Shown: piece by piece, positions 11,285 to 22,634 of the stretch
Numbering within the stretch: position 1 is the first letter of the stretch
How the letters are laid out: each line of letters begins with the position of its first letter
NCBI GenBank assembly: GCA_944548615.1
Contig: OX155961.1
Coordinates: forward strand, 29,742,770-29,806,769
From: Micropterix aruncella
Lineage: Eukaryota > Arthropoda > Insecta > Lepidoptera > Micropterigidae
DNA length: 64,000 nucleotides
Reading direction: 5' to 3'
The notes under the pieces: model-generated
Database searches by the model: none
What the model saw: only the letters and a program-made list of their open reading frames with translations
What the model was told of the DNA's origin: nothing
Translations under genes and position numbers: made by a program

Positions 11285-11290
11285 AATAAA
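11285..11290 (+). terminator. TTLL polyadenylation signal candidate
   Basis: AATAAA lies 74 bases after the TTLL stop codon, in a sequence otherwise without coding signals. It is the first canonical hexamer downstream. Confidence 0.6.
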
Positions 11291-11504
11291 CAAAAATTAA
11301 AAAGAATTTATTGTTCTACTTACGTACTACCGCAGTTTTTTAAAAATTGTTTTAGTGACATAAATAGGGTTAATTCGATCCAACTAAATATGAGTACTCA
11401 CTCGATACTTTTCATATCATATGAGTCCCATTGGTATCGATACCTTTTTGATTCGATTTAAGCATCGAAAGGAAGTGGTCGTATCGCATCATACGAATAC
11501 ATCC

Positions 11505-12085
11505 CAGCAGGTTATCGGTATACACTAAGATAAGTGGTCCTAGAATGGATCCTTGTGCAACCCTTTGGTAACGAGTAACGGGTGACTCCGGGTTCCATTT
11601 ACTTCAGTATTGTGGTAACTATTTTGCAGGTAAGATTCTACCTATAGAAGTTTTAATCCTTTAGCGCGAATCCCATAATGTTCAAGCTTCTTTAGAAGAA
11701 TGTCCTGATTACGCAGTCGAATGCTTTTGAAAGGTCACAAAATCAATATAGGAACATTTTAAAGCATCTAATTCGTTTAAAACTTCATGAAGTAATGTAG
11801 AAGGAGCATTAGCAGTCGATAATCCAGCCCGAAATCCAAACTGGTTTCGAGATATAATACCGCGCGTGTTAAAGGAACTAATGAGACGCTTAATTTTTTT
11901 TTTTCCAAATATGGAACGATCTAAACTGGCCTGTCAATATTTTTGTGACATTCTTTTACTCTCCCGGCCTACCACCCGACAAGAACTGAAACTATTGTGA
12001 ATACACTAAAAAAACTTTGTCTTTGCTTGAGAGTAGTTAGTCCAAGTAATTCCAAACTATCTTCACAATTCCTATTCATTTGATT
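11505..12085 (-). pseudogene. CR1/Jockey-like reverse transcriptase fragments
   Basis: Read on the - strand, about 11900-11505 gives decayed RT blocks: ISRNQFGFRAGLSTANA (RT motif around QFGFR), LNELDALKCSYIDF, and further down a broken counterpart of the GVPQGSVLGP motif (QRVAQGSILGPL). Stops and frameshifts are present. The words at 12027-12080 resemble the 3' fragment at 10436-10500, so pieces of the same family lie on both sides of the last TTLL exon. Confidence 0.6.
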
Positions 12086-12266
12086 ACAATGCTAATGTGA
12101 AGCATTTGTGTAAACGTTGAGGAATGTGTCTTCGTAAACTTCGTAAAAAAAAGTCACCAGATGCAACATTTTTGTTTCCGCCAGTCCTCAAATCACTAGA
12201 ACTAGTGCATAGGTCGCTAACCTTGGCGAGTGATCTACCAGGCAATTCCAATATGGTCACTTCAAA

Positions 12267-12470
12267 TAAAATAAAATACAAACGGAGCTGCCATGAAATT
12301 CAGCGACTGACCGGAGTCGGGCCCATTATAATACTAATTTTTACACTTCTGGGGGGTGAGCAGTGGATTCCAGACCAACGACCGGCTGTGGTAGGTTTAG
12401 GACAGCTGTCTTGCCACATGTGAGCGTATACCTTACCACCCATTCACGCCCCCTTCAAAACCAAAGAATT
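12267..12470 (-). mobile_element. R2-group LINE 3' end (family X), short copy
   Basis: It begins AAAATACAAACGGAGCT on the + strand and contains CGGAGTCGGGCCCATTATAA, CTGGGGGGTGAGCAGTGG and CAGCTGTCTTGCCACATG. It ends near 12470 after CACCCATTCACGCC. It is heavily 5'-truncated and sits at the probable 3' edge of pygopus. Confidence 0.7.
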
Positions 12471-12479
12471 AAATTCATA

Positions 12480-13752
12480 GCCATAAAAAGAATTAAATTA
12501 TGCCGAAAAGCATTTATTTCAATTATTCATTTTGTACAGAATATTAAAATAATTCCATCATTGTAAAAAATCAGATTTATATGTAAAGGAAAATGTCGCA
12601 AAAAAGTGGAGTACTTTTTGTCGCTACAGTAAAATCTATAATTATTATGTACATGTATACTGTATATTCGATAATGAGACCGGTTTTTTTTAAGTATCTT
12701 AAATTTTTAATCCTGCATATTTACATAAATTATCTACAATATTGCTTACTGGATAGATGCTATTTATGTCTGGCATTTGCTTGGAAAAAAGAGTGACTAC
12801 TTTTCAATTGACTATCTAACTCCAAATCGATTGTCATATATCGGAGATGAAAAACTGAACAGAGAATCACTGTACACGAACTTAATACTTTTTTTTTAAT
12901 TTAATAATATTATAAAAATACTCATAAGTTTATTTAATAGACGCGCAAAAAATAAAACACGGCAAATATTTTTAAAGTAGACTTGTTTATGATATCAATT
13001 TGGATAAAAATAAAGAAAAGCCGATTTGTGTGACAGTGATTATCAGGTACACTTTTTTATCGAGATTTTATATAAAATTCTAAATGCCCATTATTCGATA
13101 AAATAAATAAGTTGTGACTGGTTTTTCTAAAAATAATAAATTACGGCGGTTTCGATTCACGGAAGAATTTCTTATCTAACGAATTCAACATTATAATTAA
13201 CGATAAAGTTACAATTTTATAGGCCTTTCTTATATTTTAAATTTATATAGTAAATGAAAATATATTCACAACTGTTTTGTTCACTGGGGGTTTTTCCCAA
13301 GAAATATAGTTAATAATTCCGGGTGCGTTAAACGGTATTTACAATTTACATACGGCGACTGGGAAAAGTATACAATAACTTATTAACACAAAAGTCAGTA
13401 ATGCCATGATACGTTAATACTATTTTTTTTTTAGTTTGACTATAACAAATTAAGTTCGGGGGAATAGATTTAAATTAACACACGAGCAAATAACGAAATA
13501 CCTAACATTCATAGGTACAGAAGATCGCTTATGACTCTCTTATACATACATGCATCCTTAATTTAGTTGCAACCTCGCACGAGACTTTTTCCGACGTCAT
13601 AAATTTCTACGCAAAAGTACATTTACCGAATTTTCTAAAACGATGACTGGTATCGAGGAGAGTTTTCACTTCACTCTATAATTTCACACTCGATTAGAGG
13701 GGGTCCACTTTCACTATCTAACCGTGACCTGGATAGGCCGCATCAATGAACA
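12480..13752 (-). other. Probable pygopus 3' UTR
   Basis: This AT-rich stretch directly follows the pygopus stop on the - strand and holds no repeats I recognise, unlike its neighbours. A - strand AATAAA (TTTATT at 12513-12518) could be the poly(A) signal, giving a UTR of about 1.2 kb. Two TGTAAATA words on the - strand, near 12712-12720 and 13335-13342, match the Pumilio-binding consensus. The extent is inference. Confidence 0.45.
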
Positions 13753-13873
13753 TTATGGCTTGAACTTCACGAGAGGTATGTTTTTAGAGGATAAGCATTT
13801 GTCGCACACCCACTCGGCGTACACCTCGGCCGTCAGCAGCTGGAATGCGGGCTCCGTCAAACCCGTGCATCCT
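13753..13873 (-). CDS. pygo: pygopus last exon (end of PHD finger)
   Basis: Acceptor TTTTAG directly before 13873. The exon supplies GCTGLTEPAFQLLTAEVYAE followed by WVCDKC and the C-terminal KNIPLVKFKP, then TAA at 13755-13753. It provides three of the eight zinc ligands. A second AG two bases further in would put it out of frame. Confidence 0.95.
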
Positions 13874-16800
13874 CTAAAACAAAATAAATACAATAAGCAA
13901 ATGAACACAGCAAAGCTTATTAAACCCTATATACCCTAGATCAGTGTTTTTCAACCAGTGGCTCGCGACCCCCAGAGACTCCTGGGGAGGTCGAAGGCTA
14001 TCTAAAAATAAAACTCGATAATACTAAAAAATCTTTAGTCAGTTTCGGAAGAGAAACATATTTTATTATGTGTTTTCTGTCATTTCTTTTACAAAACTAT
14101 GTCGATCTAAGATGGAAACAGGTAAGTACAGCTTCGAAAGTGAAACAGTTAATATTAATGTGGTTTTTGCCATTGTTTTTACAAAAAAATATTAGTTGGA
14201 TGCTTACATCTGTGTAAGAGACCAAGGGGGGTCAACAGAACTAAGTTACAGTCTAAGGGGGTCAAGTAAGTTTTATTTTTTTTTAATCAAAAAGGGGGTC
14301 GCAATCTAAAAAAAGTTGAAAAACACTGCCTTAGATATACCTGTTTTTAATATATGCTAGACAGCACCTCCTAGCAACTGCAATTAATGCTGATATTTAC
14401 TCTCACTATAGCTCCCTTTTATGTATACCCTGAATATGACTGCCCTAAGTACAGAAAGGCTACTTATACCTTTTAGCATTAAATTCTATAATCTACTCCC
14501 CCTACTTAACAAAAAACATTAACGAGATGCTGATAAGCCACCCTTTCTATGATCTGGCCGAATTCGAGGGCCATGACTTTTTAAATATTGTACCCATTTA
14601 AATGACTTAAAAAGTAGAGTCTAGTTATTTTATTTGATGTTATTTTTGTACTTCAGTTTTTAAATGAAGGGCTTTAATTTGATTATTTAACATTATACTG
14701 GCATCGTGAATATTACGATGAATAACTTTTAGTACGTATCTATTTAAATTCAAATTGTTTATTTCTCAAAAATCATAGTAACAGATACAGATTAATTTAA
14801 CCTAGCCTAACTGGATCGCATGAGACATCCGCACTAACGTACTCAGATACGTATAATTAAATACTGCCTAATGATAAATAAAATAATACATTGACGAGAA
14901 CCGTAACTTTGCAACTCCAACTTTAGTAACTCCATAACTTGCAAAGATATGTAAATACATTATTACATTTTAGTACAGTGAAACCTCACATAACGAGTAA
15001 TTGCACCTCTCATAACGAGTATGGTAAAAATTGTTTCGCTTAACGATTAAGAGTCTAGAACTAATTATGCTCGTTATGGAAGGGTTCCACTGTATTACAA
15101 GACATTATGGGTGTTTCCTCCAGCATGGCAGCCCCTGATCTTTCCGAGTCGAATGTGCGCAAAATTTGTTACTTTTGTCAGTCGAAGGCTCGAAGTATGA
15201 CAAAGCAAAAAATGCAAAAATGCTATTTGTGGTCCCCATAATATTGACATAATGTAACTGTGCGGAATAATGTTTTCATAAATAATATGTTCTATTTAGT
15301 TCCTATCTAACAAAACATTCAATGTTGCTGCATTCATCTCATGCAGATTTCTCCTTGTCAAGTTTGAAGCACTGTCCACGCAGATTTTGGATATGGTTGA
15401 ATTATACCCTAATTGACCGATTTTGATGACCGATAAAATAAATAAAATACAAACGGAGCTGCCATGGAATTCACCAACCGGATTCAGGCCCATCATAATA
15501 CTATTGTTTATTACACTTCTGGGGGGTGAGCGGTGGACTCCGGACTAACGACCGGGCCCTGGTAGGTTTAGGACAGCTGTCTTTCCACATGTGGACGTCC
15601 ACCTTAACCCATTCGCTCCCACCTTCGAAGCCGCAGAATTTAAGATGCGGAAATTGCAGTTTTAGATATTTTTTCTAGGAAGGATGTGGTTATTTTCCTG
15701 GAGACCAAGATCTTTAAAGAGGCTGACAGGCCACGAGCGCCAACTTCCACCGAGTGAAAGTGAACAGTGAAACCGTTCCGGATGATGGCATTTGCGAGAT
15801 TATGGTATTTATTTAGTTTGTACTCGTTGTCTTTTGGGATATTTGATTCCCATGGAACGGTTAATTCTACAATAAGGGCCATCTTCCGAGATAGAGAGTA
15901 AAGAGTTATATCTGGACGGAGGGCTGTGCGTCCGAGACTTTCAGGGAATTTATACTGCTTAGAAACCGAATCGACCTACAGAATCCAATCTGAAGCTTTT
16001 TCAATTATTTAGAAAGGTTTTGCATGATAATTAGATAAGAGGATGAAGGCGGAGGTCCCGAACAATAAACGGTAAACTCAGGAAGCAAAAATACAGATTG
16101 TGACGGCCCAAACCCGTCCTTGAGGGTCACAGGCCCTAACACTATGAAGAGAAGGTGCCGAAGGGAAGCAAGACTGAGTGAGGAAGGCCCGTCTACAAAG
16201 GTTGAAGCCTTTATCAATATGAAAAGAAGTTTCCGAAGGAAAACCAAACTCTGAGTGCGGAAGGCGTCTAGGAGGTTTCAGGCCTTAACACTAAGAAGAG
16301 TAGGTGCCGAAGGAAATCCAGATTCTGAGGGCAGAAGGCCTGTCTACGAAGACTGCAGGTCCTACACTAGGAAAAAAGAGGTGGCGAAGGAAATCCACTC
16401 TGAGGGCAAAAGGCCCCTCTACGAAGGCTGCAGGCCCTAAAGCTAGAAAAAGGCGCCAAAGGAAAGCTACACTCTGAGGGTGGAAATCTGCAGGCCTTAA
16501 CGCAAGGCGCCAAAGGAAAAGTAGACTAATGGCTAGTATTAGTTATATACTCATTAATTTCTGTGGTTATAAAAATATTGTTTAGCAGCGTAAACTATTC
16601 CCCTGCGAGTAAGTTTCGTATCATACCATTTATTTAATATTAAAGGATTAGATAATTCTACGAGTTTGAATAGATTTTGAAAAACGAAGATGTCTTCGTG
16701 TCAGATCTCACCAGCAGTGTCTAAACATATATTTTTTTTAATTTGAGAATTAGCGTAATTTTCAGAGTATACACCGGGGATAAATCAGGTACTTATTATT

Positions 16801-17825
16801 GAGTTACGTCATAGATAATTTCGGCACCCTTAGACCCAAAAGCTCGAAGAAAGCAGCATCGAATAAATACGGCACACCTACAGTGAGCCCGAGCGCCCAA
16901 AGAACGGACCGAAGGCTAACGAACGGTAGAATATTTCATTTCGAACTCACCTGTGAAACCAGAAGTTGCAGCCGGACTCGCAGAGAATGGCCTGATCGTT
17001 GTCGTGCACCTCTTTATGGCACACCCCGCAAGGGTAGATCGGAGGCGCGTTGGGATTCTGCGGATTGAACACCATCGGCTGGTCGGGCGGGTAGATCTTA
17101 CCCGCGCTCACCGGCATCGGCTTGGGGCCGAACATGCCCATGCCGGGGCCCATTCCGCCCATCGGCCCCATCTGGTGGTTCATGGGCATGCCCTGCGAGT
17201 TGGGCCCGCCCATCGCGGCCATGTTGCTCATGTTGGCGAGCGGGCCGCAGCCCATGGGGCCGGGGTGGCCGGCGCTCATGGGGCCGTTGGGGCCCATGCC
17301 GTGGTGCGGCGAGCCGTAGGGCGCGCCCGGCCCCGGGCCGTTGTGGTCCAGCGGGCTGCCGCGCCGCATGGGGCCGCAGTGGCCCGGCGGCCCCGCGCCG
17401 GGGCCCGAGCCGCCGTTAGGCGGCAGGGAGCCGTTGGAGCAGGGCGGCATCCCGCCCATGGGGCCGTTGGCGCGCGGGCCGGGCCCCATGGGCCCCCCGG
17501 GCGGCCCGTTGGCGGGCCCGTTGCCGAGCGGGCTGTGCATGGGCGGCCCCATGGGCCCGTTGGCGTGGCCCTGCGCGTTCATGGGGCTGCCGAGCGGGCC
17601 GCCGGACATGGGCGAGCCGGCGGGCGCGGCGTTCATGGGGCTGCCGAGCGGGCCGCTCATGGGGCTGCCCATGGAGCGCGCGTGGCCGTGGCCCATGGGC
17701 ATGGGCGAGGCGCCGCCGTGCATGGGCATGGGCGCGTGGCCGCCGTGCATGGCGTGCGGGCTCATGCCGCCGCCGCCCATGCCGCCCATGCCCATGGCCA
17801 TGGGGCCGATGCCGGAGCGCGGGGG

Positions 17826-17864
<39 letters not shown>

Positions 17865-18221
17865 TCCCATGCCCATGTGCAGCGGCGAGAGGTGGCGCGG
17901 GGGGCCGCCCATCATGTGCATCATGGGCCCGTTGGGCGCGCCGTGCGGGCCGTTGTGGGGGCCGTTGTGTTGCGGCGGCGAGTCGTCGAAGGGGTTGGAG
18001 GCGACGACGGTGTCGCCGTAGCCGGAGAGGGGCGGCGGCAGCAGGTCCTGGGCGGTGGGCGGCGGCTGGGGCGCCAGGGCGGCGGCCGTCTTCCGCCGCT
18101 TCTTGGGGTTGCCGGGCGCGGGCGCGAGGGGCGCCGGGCCGTCCAGCGGCGGCTTGAAGTCCGCCGGGCCGAGCGCGCCGGGCGCCCGGTACGGCGGCGC
18201 GCCCGCCAGATTGTGACTCAT
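13753..18221 (-). CDS. pygo: Pygopus, Wnt/beta-catenin coactivator (two coding exons)
   Basis: Coding exons are 18221-16951 and 13873-13753, joined in phase 2, for 463 residues. Pygopus is a nuclear chromatin reader: its PHD finger binds methylated histone H3 lysine 4 and the adaptor BCL9/Legless, linking beta-catenin to transcription. Seen here: a basic nuclear-localisation motif NPKKRRK at 38-44; the NPFDD motif of the N-terminal homology domain at 76-80; a long low-complexity middle of G, P, M, N and H; and a C-terminal PHD finger whose C4HC3 ligands are C398, C401, C414, C418, H423, C426, C447 and C450. The protein ends NIPLVKFKP. The first exon is about 75% GC while the intron is AT-rich. 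The start ATG gives MSHNLAGAPPYRAP and has no in-frame competitor. All zinc ligands are present. Confidence 0.95.
13942..14328. mobile_element. hAT-type MITE in pygopus intron
   Basis: The ends CAGTGTTTTTCAACC and GTTGAAAAACACTG are inverted repeats that continue with GGCTCGCGACCCCC / GGGGGTCGC. The flanking 8 bp are CCCTAGAT and CCTTAGAT, one mismatch apart, as expected for a hAT target duplication. It is 387 bp with no coding capacity. Confidence 0.85.
14430..14640 (+). mobile_element. LINE C-terminal fragment
   Basis: Frames in this stretch give STERLLIPFSIKFYNLLPLL and, after a break, EMLISHPFYDLAEFEGHDFL, which resemble the short conserved tail at the end of CR1/Jockey-like ORF2 proteins. 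The rest of the element is absent. Confidence 0.45.
14641..14975. other. pygopus intron, featureless
   Basis: AT-rich, no gene or bounded repeat seen. Confidence 0.5.
14976..15092. mobile_element. 117-bp pogo-like MITE with TA duplication
   Basis: The left end CAGTGAAACCTCACATAACG and the right end, inverted CAGTGGAACCCTTCCATAAC, are inverted repeats; the element is flanked by TA at 14974-14975 and 15093-15094. Internal CTCATAACGAGTA and CTCGTTATGG words repeat the terminal motif. The size and ends are those of a Tigger/pogo MITE. Confidence 0.8.
15433..15965 (-). mobile_element. R2-group LINE 3' end with endonuclease-like tail (family X)
   Basis: The 3' terminus (AAAATACAAACGGAGCT on the + strand) is followed by the same blocks as the copy at 3465. 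On the - strand, 15882-15640 reads MALIVELTVPWESNIPKDNE, then KYHNLANAIIRNGFTVHF and VEVGARGLSASL. This ELTVPWE...N...KY...VEVGARG layout is the C-terminal endonuclease-like region of R2/NeSL-group retrotransposons. The copy is 5'-truncated. Confidence 0.7.
16090..16530. repeat. Diverged minisatellite, period about 60 bp
   Basis: About six or seven diverged units recur, each with GGTGCCGAAGGAAATCCA-like, CTCTGAGGGC(G/A)GAAGGCC, TCTACGAAGGCTGCAGGCCC and CTAACACTA(G)GAA words. It lies in the pygopus intron close to the donor of exon 1, is purine-rich on the + strand, and has no coding signal. Confidence 0.8.
16951..18221 (-). CDS. pygo: pygopus first coding exon
   Basis: It begins with ATG at 18221-18219 and ends at the donor TTTCACAG|GTGAGT (16951). 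It encodes the nuclear-localisation motif, NPFDD motif, a run of GGM repeats (about residues 118-131), many GPM/NGP repeats, and the first five PHD zinc ligands ending CNFWFHR. Confidence 0.95.
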
Positions 18222-19309
18222 CTCGCCTCGCCTCAGCGTCGGACGTTCGCGCTCACGTCAGGCATTTCAGCGATACGCTTCGCGCTCTCGCGTGCCGGAG
18301 GGAACGATGATTTACGGGCGATCGAAATCTGAAAAATACGACACTGCTGAGCGCGACTCGTTGCAAAAGGACGAACCGATTTTTTAAAGAATGAACTGCT
18401 GCAAGTTGCACGAGTTAAAATAAACAAATAATGACAGTTTACAGATGCGGGCGAGACGGCAGATTACCGTTCATCCGTTAACCAACAATGATATTGTCCA
18501 TCGTCGCGACCGTAGGTTTGCGCGGCCCTCCATCGGCGACAGGCTATAAAAAGTATAATTCGTAAAAATCTCGCAACATTATCCCGCGACGCGACTGATA
18601 CTAAACGCATTTCAAAACTGCAGCCCCCTAAATCGATCTAAACGACCGGGATTAGTCATAATTTAAGAAAAATCTGGACATATTCGACGATTGACACTGG
18701 GAAATATTGCTAACCTACGAAGCGTCCGCTTTCGAACTGAATACGTTCGAATTAGCACTCGAAAACCTCGGATGCGAAACGGCAGAAACGCCCAAATAAT
18801 ATAATCGCGAAATGCTCACTTCATTATTACTCTCCCATTAGAAATTCAGAATATTTTTTTTGTCCTTTTCCGAGTCTCCATGGAACGGCGTGCGATTCCT
18901 CGAGAAAACGCCTAAACATGTATAATAAACGTCGAAATCCGCATCCTTTCGCGACGCACCACTTATATTCATTCGATCCGTGCCGTTTTACGGACGTATT
19001 TTCGTCGATTTCGTTAATTTTACACAATTTTTATTTACGGGCTGCGGAATACCAAACAACACACGCCACATTCATGATGTAAAATAGTGCAAAGCAATGC
19101 CGACAGATGGCGCTGTATACTTTTACAAATATTATTATAAATAATAATCATTTCATATAAAAATAAACTACACAAATATATCCCTATACTTTGTTTAAAA
19201 TACGCATCTATATTCATATCTTAAATTATAAGAAAATTATAATTTCTACGGATGTTTTTGGAAAAATGGCAACACCTCTGCAGCTGTTTCAACTGCGATT
19301 ATAAAGGGG
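18222..19309 (-). promoter_or_regulatory. pygopus 5' flank, CpG-rich
   Basis: Sequence immediately upstream of the pygopus ATG on the - strand. From about 18222 to 18800 it is rich in CG dinucleotides (TCGCGCTCAC, CGTCGCGACCG, CCCGCGACGCGAC), unlike the AT-rich surroundings, which fits a promoter and 5' UTR. No TATA box or unique start can be assigned. Confidence 0.45.
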
Positions 19310-19760
19310 CAATTCACAAACCTACAATCGTCGCTTGTTGCATACGGTCAGTCGAGGTCAGACACGTCAGACAGGTCGCTTCGAGGTCAGACACCTTTTG
19401 TTCGAGCAAATCGAGCTGGGCAAATTTAGTGTTGTAGTTCATGAGTTTAGTCTCGAAGCTATCCATTCGGCCGCTGAAGAAGTCTACTGATGAGGTGATG
19501 GTGCTGAATTCGCCGCGCAAATCCCGCAGTTCACTACGCATTTCCTCTTTAAACGATTGGATTTAATTTGCATTTTTAAATCCTCAAAATGTTTAATAAT
19601 AATCGCTTTAAGCATCAGAATATCTTCTTCGCCATCATTATAATCTCCTCCACAGTCACCGAAGAGAAGACTGTGAAGTTCTCAGAAGAATATTCAGAAG
19701 TTCTAGGTCGGAAAGTTTCCAAAACTTTAGTAGCTAAAGTATGATCCGTTGGCCGATTGG
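19310..19760 (-). pseudogene. LINE ORF1-like coiled-coil fragment
   Basis: On the - strand 19541-19314 encodes RSELRDLRGEFSTITSSVDF, then FSGRMDSFETKLMNYNTKF and LDLLEQKVSDLEA, a heptad-patterned coiled coil of the kind found in ORF1 of insect non-LTR elements. The upstream part (about 19760-19560) continues with FEDLKMQIK-like frames broken by stops. It is a 5' fragment without its reverse transcriptase. Confidence 0.5.
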
Positions 19761-20273
19761 ACGATGTACTTCCGCGGACAGCCTCAAAATTTTTATTAAT
19801 TGTTTAATAGGATATAGCAGCATATGCATTAGGATTATCGTACTGATAATTATTTGAATTTAAGGATAGTAGGCCACCGACATCTGTTATAAGGATTGAC
19901 GATAATATCATATGAATTATCTGATATTCACCAATTATTATTATCCAATTGAGTATTCCCATAAAAACAAAATAAAATGTAATTTATGTATAATACTCTT
20001 TTTTCTATCACCCGATGAAGATTTGGTTCGAATTGGAAGTAATAGCGAAGTTATGAGCATTTTTAAAACGTCCTAAATACGGTTTCTAAAACTGGATTCT
20101 GCAAGCGCGAATCACTCTTTGACGCTCGCGTAGGGTCTTTACGTATGTTCCGCAATAGTCATTGAGGAAACACGGTCAAATATGGAAAAAAATACAGTTT
20201 TCAGACTCCTTTACTTACCAATATAATTTACTTTTATTAAGTAATTTGAATTGGATGTGGGTATTTTTTTCCA
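19761..20273. other. Intergenic, featureless
   Basis: AT-rich sequence between the LINE ORF1 fragment and the Harbinger-like element. No gene seen. Confidence 0.5.
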
Positions 20274-20608
20274 TAAGAGCCCTTTCCCACTTGTCGGCTG
20301 TCTGGCCTGAATGAAATGTCGGCTGATCTAGCGGCAGAACATATTGTATGAAGCTGTTCACATTTACCCGACAAAGATCTTTTGTCGGTTCCGACATGTA
20401 TTGTCGCTTGGTTTGGGAGCGCTGCACGCCCGACAAAAAATCGTGTTGGATCTCGCTCGCGTATGACTTTGTATGGCGCTGTTCTCACTTATCGGATGTA
20501 GGGCCAGATAAACCCCTCCCCGCTACACGCCGTCGGATCTCGTTTTAGTATTCAAGGAAGCGCGCGCGTCGTGTTCTGTTTATGGTGGACGAGTTTGTTT
20601 GTTTAATA

Positions 20609-20830
20609 ATGGAGAAAGTTATAAATTCTGAAGACTTAATCACACTTTTCACGAAAGAGTTATTCGAATAAAACGTCAAATGAATACAGAAATAAGCAAT
20701 TGAAAATATCGTCTTGGCAAGAAACTATATCTGCCCTCTCGGCTTTCATACCAGATTTTGACAAGTTAGAAGAAAAAGAAAGACAACTTTGTTTTCTTCT
20801 TACATTCTTCTTCTTCTCGAAGTGCCTCTC
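20609..20830 (+). pseudogene. Decayed MADF-domain gene of the Harbinger-like element
   Basis: The start MEKVINSEDLITLFTKELFE is followed by a frame change and then KTSNEYRNKQLKISSWQETI and SALSAFIPDFDKLEEKE. This matches the MADF pattern: an acidic start, then the Y-x-N-(K/R) and aromatic W-x-x-I positions. Harbinger-family elements often carry a second gene for a MADF or Myb/SANT DNA-binding partner of the transposase, which fits the surrounding inverted repeats. The frame breaks after LFE and the gene is cut off by the RTE insertion. Confidence 0.6.
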
Positions 20831-21441
20831 CATTACTGGAGGTTGGCCGTTAGCTCTGAATATTTTTGTCGGTCTTGCGCCATCCGGAAAAGCTGTTCCG
20901 TACTGGTGATCCCGGTTCACCCTCTGATATTGCGTAACCACGACTTTTTCCTCCTTCCACGGCGTCGCTTACCCTTAATTTTGCCCATCAATATCAGCTG
21001 ATATCTGTCATGCCCCAGGACGTGCCCCAGATATTCAATCTTGCGCTTTTTGACGGTGTGCAACAATTTTCGGGTCTTACCAGCACGCTGAAGCACTTTT
21101 TCGTTGCTAACTTTATGGGTCCAACTTTTACGGAGCATTCGACGATAGCAACACATCACAAAGATTCTAGCCGCCGTCTGGTGTCTTCTTTTATGGTCCA
21201 CGCTTCGCTGCCGTACATAACCACTGGCCAGATGTAGCAATGCAGGATCCAAGTTCTAAGTCTTAGAGTTGTTTTCCGGCAACACAAGAATTTTCTCATT
21301 TTATTAAATAATGCACGGGCGATTTCCCTCCGGGTCTTAATTTTTTGATCGGAGCCCCATATTTCATTCACCCATGCACCAAGATATTTGTACTGCCGGA
21401 CGCGCTCAAGAAATTTACTTGTCACTGATATCTATCTATCT

Positions 21442-22634
21442 CAGCGATGCACAGACTTTTTCTACTTGAGGGCCGGATCACCTTCTTCCAACTAACGGAG
21501 GGCCTATGAAACAATGTTATGGTTATGGTCTTCGAATAATTATTTATTTTCTGCTTCTTTGAAAATTTGGATCATTCAACCTCACGTGTATCAATGTCAT
21601 AATAATAATATAAAATATATCAGTGCCAATACAATAGTTAAAGAATGGAAAATTTTAGATTACAAACACGTATCATTGTTATCCATATTACAGTATAATA
21701 TACTAGGAATAACATGTATTCTATTCTATTATCTAACTAAGAATATTCTATATATCTAACTAAGAATAAATTTTATTCTTATTTAGATACATGACATTGT
21801 GTAGAAGACACAATTTTTTGTATGTTAGGGGTCACTTTAGTAGTGGCTAAGCGCAAAATGCCTTCAAGACTTTCGTTGTTAAGACGATTTCGGTTCTTAC
21901 ATTTATTAGCATTATTCATTATTGAAAATGTTTGCGAAGTGCGAACGAGACGTCGTAGCGGTGAGGCGCTCGGCGAGGGTGCACAGTTTTCTACAGATAG
22001 ATTCATACTTCTTGAGCTCTACAACTACATCCTCAGGTCACACGTATTGCATTTATTGAACACCAATGCACTGAAACCAAAAAGGGATAGGCATATTTTA
22101 TACCTGTGAGAATGACGGAGAGAGGTTGAGTTTACGCGTGACTATAATGATTCTCGCCGGAACCAGCCGTTTAACGGTACAGTCAGACGAGTACATAACT
22201 AATAAATTCGTTTAGTGTCGAGTTGAATTGGGCTGTGATAATTTTTCAGTATATACGTGATTGTCTCAGCGGCCTGTCGTTTAGCGGTACAATCCGAAGG
22301 GTAACAAATAAATACGTTTTGTGTTGTATTTTATCTTCGTCGTCTGTGTTGTGATCGTGAGTTCGACTTCGATATAACTTTTTCAATACATCAATATTAA
22401 TTTTAAATACATCATGACGATATAAAATATTCTGTCATTGGCTGTACATGCGTTGGTTTTAAGGAAGCCGGCGAAGTCCGTTACATATAGCGGCTCTAGT
22501 GTAGCACGAGGCCATTTGATTTTCTTTCTCATGTGCAGTTTTGACGAGCTTGTGTTTAATCTGTGTAAGCATTTTTGAGACTGTGGTCGAGAGCTCAAGA
22601 AGATTGACGCGGAGTGCATCACTGTGCATCGCTG
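21442..22634. mobile_element. Non-autonomous hAT element inside the RTE copy
   Basis: The ends are 13-bp inverted repeats CAGCGATGCACAG, and the flanks are a perfect 8-bp duplication ATCTATCT (21434-21441 and 22635-22642). Length is 1193 bp. It keeps only a C-terminal piece of transposase (21779-22006, - strand). The insertion splits the reverse transcriptase, so it is younger than the RTE. Confidence 0.9.
21779..22006 (-). pseudogene. hAT transposase C-terminal remnant
   Basis: The end of the frame reads NRNRLNNESLEGILRLATTK then VTPNIQKIVSSTQCHVSK and a stop. R-L-x-(D/N)-x-x-L-x-x-x-L-R-(I/L)-A-T-T followed by P-x-I-x-K-(I/L)-V is the usual end of GTF2IRD2/SCAND3-like hAT transposases. Everything upstream of it has been lost. 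Confidence 0.65.

Noticed and set aside
10594..11286. 230-codon - strand frame and a 162-codon second + strand frame over the last TTLL exon
   Set aside because: Both overlap a clearly conserved TTLL exon and lack any family resemblance.
16953..18332. Long open frames on the + strand opposite pygopus exon 1 (459 and 226 codons)
   Set aside because: They are shadows of a GC-rich repetitive exon. Their Ala/His/Arg and Gly/Pro/Met composition mirrors the pygopus codons, and they have no known domain.
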